From positions 121,617,723-121,681,722 of the forward strand of contig JALIRH010000001.1 of assembly GCA_023055505.1 (NCBI GenBank): a stretch of DNA of 64,000 nt. Reading direction: 5' to 3'. Source of the stretch: Callipepla californica brunnescens (lineage: Eukaryota; Chordata; Aves; Galliformes; Odontophoridae). The notes beneath the pieces are model-generated. The model was not told the DNA's origin. It made no database searches and worked only from the letters and a program-made list of their open reading frames with translations. The translations under genes and the position numbers were made by a program. This document shows, piece by piece, positions 60,654-64,000 of the stretch (positions within the stretch are counted from its first letter, which is position 1; every line of letters starts with the position of its first letter).

Positions 60654-63600
60654 GTAAGTGTGACTTAATCACTGTTCTATATATTCATTAAAAGGTCACC
60701 GCTGGAGCTCACTGCTGGCATAACTGTCTTTCTGTGGTGTCTGTTTGCAAAGTCTTTGCAACCTTTGTCTTAGGCAACTTAAATGTTTTCAGGCACAGCA
60801 CTGGGACTCAGGAGTGGTTCAGGTGATTCAACACTTCTCCTTAATCACAGCTCCCAGAAAGTCTCATGGGAACTGATTATTTTTACCCTGCAGTCCATTA
60901 GAAATGGAGCACCAGGCAGTTCCTTCCTGAATGCCCCTCCTAACCTGTGTCTATATCTGTGACACTCAAGTTTTTCTCTCATCCCACTAAACTCCTCCAG
61001 AAAACACTAGCTTCATTACAAACACATTTATTCCCTGTAGCACTGTTCATTTCAACCAAACCATAAGAAGATGTTTTAGAGGTATATCGACATTGTGTAA
61101 TTAAAGACCTAATGATGTTGTCTCCATACAAGAGGGGATGAGCATAACTCATTCAGCCATTTTGAAGTTCTTCAATACCTGACTTTGAAGACTGAGTGCC
61201 CCTGTTCTGCTGTCTTATGCTGAATGCCTGGAAATGATGTTGTGGTCAGGTCATCAAAACTGGGAGTCTGATTTGTTTGATGAGAACAGAGTGGTCACTG
61301 ACACTGGAGTTACTCAACCTTGACTCACTTTATAGTCAATGAAGAGAAATGCATGCTGGCAGGGTGTAATTAGATTCATAGATTCATAGATACATTTGGT
61401 TGGAAAGGACCTACAAGATCATTTAGTCCAACCATCCCCCTACCACCATCCCTACCCACCAAGCTACTAAATCAAATCCCTCAGCACCTCATCTAAACGC
61501 TTCTTGAACAGCGCTAGGGACGGTGCCTCAACTACCTCCCTAGGCAGGCCATTCCAGTGCCTGACCACTCTTTCAGAGAAAAAATTTCTCCTCAAATCTA
61601 ATCTAAATCTTCCCCGGGCCTTCTTGAATATCTACACTGGAACATAAGTTGTTCTTGAAAGATGCTCATTCACAGTAAAGAGGTCCTGCAGTGTCTGAAA
61701 GCAAGTAGTGTATGTTTTTTCTTTCAGTTCTGACTTCTCTTGAGTAATCCTTTTCTAAGTTTTGCCTCATTTCCTGTTAGTAGAATGGAAAAGGTATTTA
61801 TCTCCCTTTGCAGATAGTATTTAACCAGTGAACAGGTACATTCAGGACAGCCCATGCATTCAAAGTGCTCCCAGTTTTCCTGGGGTAACATGAAAATAAT
61901 AGTATTTAGAATCATATCTTTTAAGGTATTTGGTTGTCAGACAGGTTGGAATACAGAAGGTGACTGGAAGATAAATGTGAGAGATGAACAAAGTTTCTTA
62001 AACTTGGACGCATATTAGTGTTAATATTTAATGGAAATGAGCTATTGATTAATGTGTGCTGATATCCTTGATGCATTTTCCATGAGAAATACAAATCTTG
62101 GAGGAAATCTGCCATAATGCTGGGGTGAATTGTCTCTCCATGCTACCAAGGAAGTGCTAAATCTGCTAGGTCCTTCTCATCCAGGTTTTACCATCTTAAA
62201 GTCAATTATCAGGCCTTTGTTGACAACCCTCAAAAAGTCATCTGGTAGTATATGCTTCTATTTGGTCAGATTTACGCAGATTAGAGCTGTTTCTAAATAG
62301 AAATTTTATATTATGACAAATACATCACGTCTAAGTGGTTGAGGATGGGGGCAATATGATGAGGAAAAAAACTGTCCTACTCACCGAGGATCCTAAGCAT
62401 CCTTGTGCCCTGATATTCACTGTTCTTTCACAGTATTTCTATCTCCACAGTAGTTGAATGAATGTAAATGTAATCAGAGGGAAAAGCTAAAATGAAATGG
62501 AACATGTCCTTAAATGAAATCAAGGATTCAAAATGAAAGCTAAATCCTGCAGAAGAAAAGCAGGTATTTGGAGAACTGCCTCATGCACAGGCAGTGCTAT
62601 TATCAGGCAAGGTTCAGACATGGTGTCCTGTTTTTCCAGCCTTGTCTTGAGATTCTATTTTTATGTCAACTTATTAGAGGCTGATAGTTATTCCTCTGTT
62701 ATAGCTATATCTTGGTCAATATGGTGATTTCAAGCTGCTGCTTGATATTCTCCAGAATTTCCTCATTTGTAGGTTTTTGAGCTAAGGAATCTTCTTCCTC
62801 TTCTATTCACCTTATTCTGAACTCCTCTACTGTTTAGATCTTTCCTTTCCACGAGGTCTTGTACAACCTGGTCCCTCATAACTAGATCATTAGATTTTCT
62901 CCTGTTAGTAAGAATGAGGAATGTATTTCTCATCGCTTCATTCATCATCATGGCTCACAAAATCAAGCAACACTCCTTTGAAAGGTGCCCTGCAGACTTT
63001 CAACTCACAGTCTGGCCTTCTGTCTGAACTCTTGACTTAGATTACCTCAGGTCATGAAGTACTGAACAACAAGGAGAGAGGATTTGCTCCAATGTAAATC
63101 TTCAGCTTCTAGGATAGGAAATTCTCTTTACCCAAATGAGCTTGTAATACTTATTTTAATGTAATGTGGTTGGCACCCCGGAGAGATATTTTGCTTGAAC
63201 TAGTCCTTAATTCCTGGTTCCTACTGCTCTGAAAGGAAATGAGTGCCCACAAAGCTGGTATTTCACACCCTGCATGTTCTGAGGAATTTCACAAAACATA
63301 ATTAAATTGGACTATGTGGCTTCACACTTTCCTGTATGTCAACTGGATTAACTTTACTGCTGATGTGTGCTTTTCCCAGTCATCCCAGTTAAGAGAGAAA
63401 AATGATAACTGCCTGTGTCTCTTGCTTTATTTTGCAACTTGAGTGGCTTAAACTTCATCAGACAGGCAGTTGTGGTGGTCTTGCTGAGAGTTTGTACTTG
63501 CTAAGAGAAGGTTAATAAATTAGGTTTGGTCTCATGTTCTGTACTACAGAAGGGCAAATCTGGGGGTCATGGATTTAAGGTTCGAATCCTTGGGATGGAA

Positions 63601-64000
63601 GTGCTGTGTGGAGATAGGGCTCAAAGTAATCCTAGGAAGACTGATTTTGTCTTCATAAAAATGGGTGGATCAGTGTCTGACCCTATGAGTTATCATATGA
63701 AACTGGACATCTTGATGAACTTAGTCTCATTTCTGGTATGTTAGTGCTTCTCACTGACACAAGTCGATGATCTTTTTTCCATTAAAATACTGCATGAAAT
63801 ATAGAGTATTTTAGGCCTATATTGCCATGTAGTACCCATCAACCAAATAGAGCTGAAAGCCTAGTCCTTAGTAGGAGAATTTCTTCATATATATGAAGTC
63901 AATTTTCTAGCTCTGGTGAGCAATCATGAGCAAATCTATGATCAGGTAGCTCATATTAATATTCATAGATCTCTAGGGATCAATCAAGCTTCATTATCCT
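60654..64000 (+). other. Downstream region: terminal exon and 3' UTR expected, not placed
   Basis: The last coding exon must begin by completing a Gly codon (phase 2). Several AG sites give short open tails: after TTTCTTTCAG at 61727 (only SDFS then stop), after TTCTCATCCAG at 62186 (21 codons), and after CTTTTCCCAG at 63380 (HPS then stop). None shows homology to known C-termini, so none is called. A minus-strand CR1 lies at about 61.4-61.6 kb. An AATAAA occurs at 63514 but cannot be tied to the gene. No other gene is visible here. Confidence 0.4.
61375..61620 (-). mobile_element. CR1 LINE 3' end, minus strand, well preserved
   Basis: Starts TTCATAGATTCATAGATACA, then GGTTGGAAAGGACCTACAAG, TTAGTCCAACCATCCCCCTA, TTCTTGAACAGCGCTAGGGA and TTCCAGTGCCTGACCACTCT. 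It retains CpG sites (aacgcttc, agcgctag, gacggtgcc) that older copies lose, so it may be one of the younger insertions here. Confidence 0.9.

Noticed and set aside
61727..61745. Terminal exon encoding only a few residues (SDFS, stop) after a strong TTTCTTTCAG acceptor
   Set aside because: The acceptor is good, but the tail has no homology and would leave the protein short of family length. Listed only as a candidate.
63579..63589. GGTTCGAATCC, an exact tRNA B-box / T-loop sequence with a possible 5-bp T stem
   Set aside because: No matching acceptor stem, A box or anticodon arm at the required distance upstream, so neither a tRNA gene nor a clear tRNA-derived SINE is supported.

Overview
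The window reads as vertebrate nuclear DNA, most likely avian. It has intron-split coding sequence with canonical GT-AG junctions, low CpG, and more than twenty copies of the CR1 non-LTR retrotransposon ending in the ATTCTATG-type tail typical of birds and crocodilians, plus a few ancient MIR-like and L3/CR1-like relics. No bacterial, viral or plasmid features were seen. The species cannot be fixed from the sequence alone.

Layout. Positions 1-26,737 are intergenic: CR1 copies (about 7.6-8.45, 8.9-9.17, 13.3-14.1, 18.6-18.8, 19.2, 22.4-22.7, 23.7 and 24.3 kb), simple repeats, and no convincing exon. Positions 26,738-60,653 hold one large plus-strand gene. I reconstructed 17 coding exons by joining the reading frame across GT-AG sites. 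Together they give about 1,079 codons with no frameshift or internal stop. Positions 60,654-64,000 should hold or precede the last coding exon and the 3' UTR, but I could not place that exon.

The gene encodes a membrane (receptor-type) guanylyl cyclase of the sensory subfamily (RetGC1, RetGC2, olfactory GC-D). The order is signal peptide, extracellular ligand-binding-like domain, one transmembrane helix, kinase-homology domain, dimerisation helix, and class III cyclase domain with all key metal- and GTP-binding residues. Cytoplasmic motifs recalled from family members match olfactory GC-D (rodent Gucy2d; human pseudogene GUCY2EP) better than the photoreceptor cyclases, while the ectodomain looks closer to RetGC2. 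I therefore call it an intact avian GC-D-type cyclase, with a sensory-cyclase paralogue as the alternative. The symbol GUCY2D is used in the rodent sense and not for human GUCY2D, which is RetGC1.

The introns hold most of the remaining structure: CR1 copies in both orientations (1.3-kb reverse-transcriptase fragments in intron 14, and two minus-strand copies bracketing exon 15), a 29-base poly-T just before exon 14, and a long near-perfect inverted repeat in intron 6. I found no undescribed multi-gene system. The most interesting points are the apparently intact GC-D-type receptor, its mixed affinities, the intron 6 hairpin and the unresolved 3' end.
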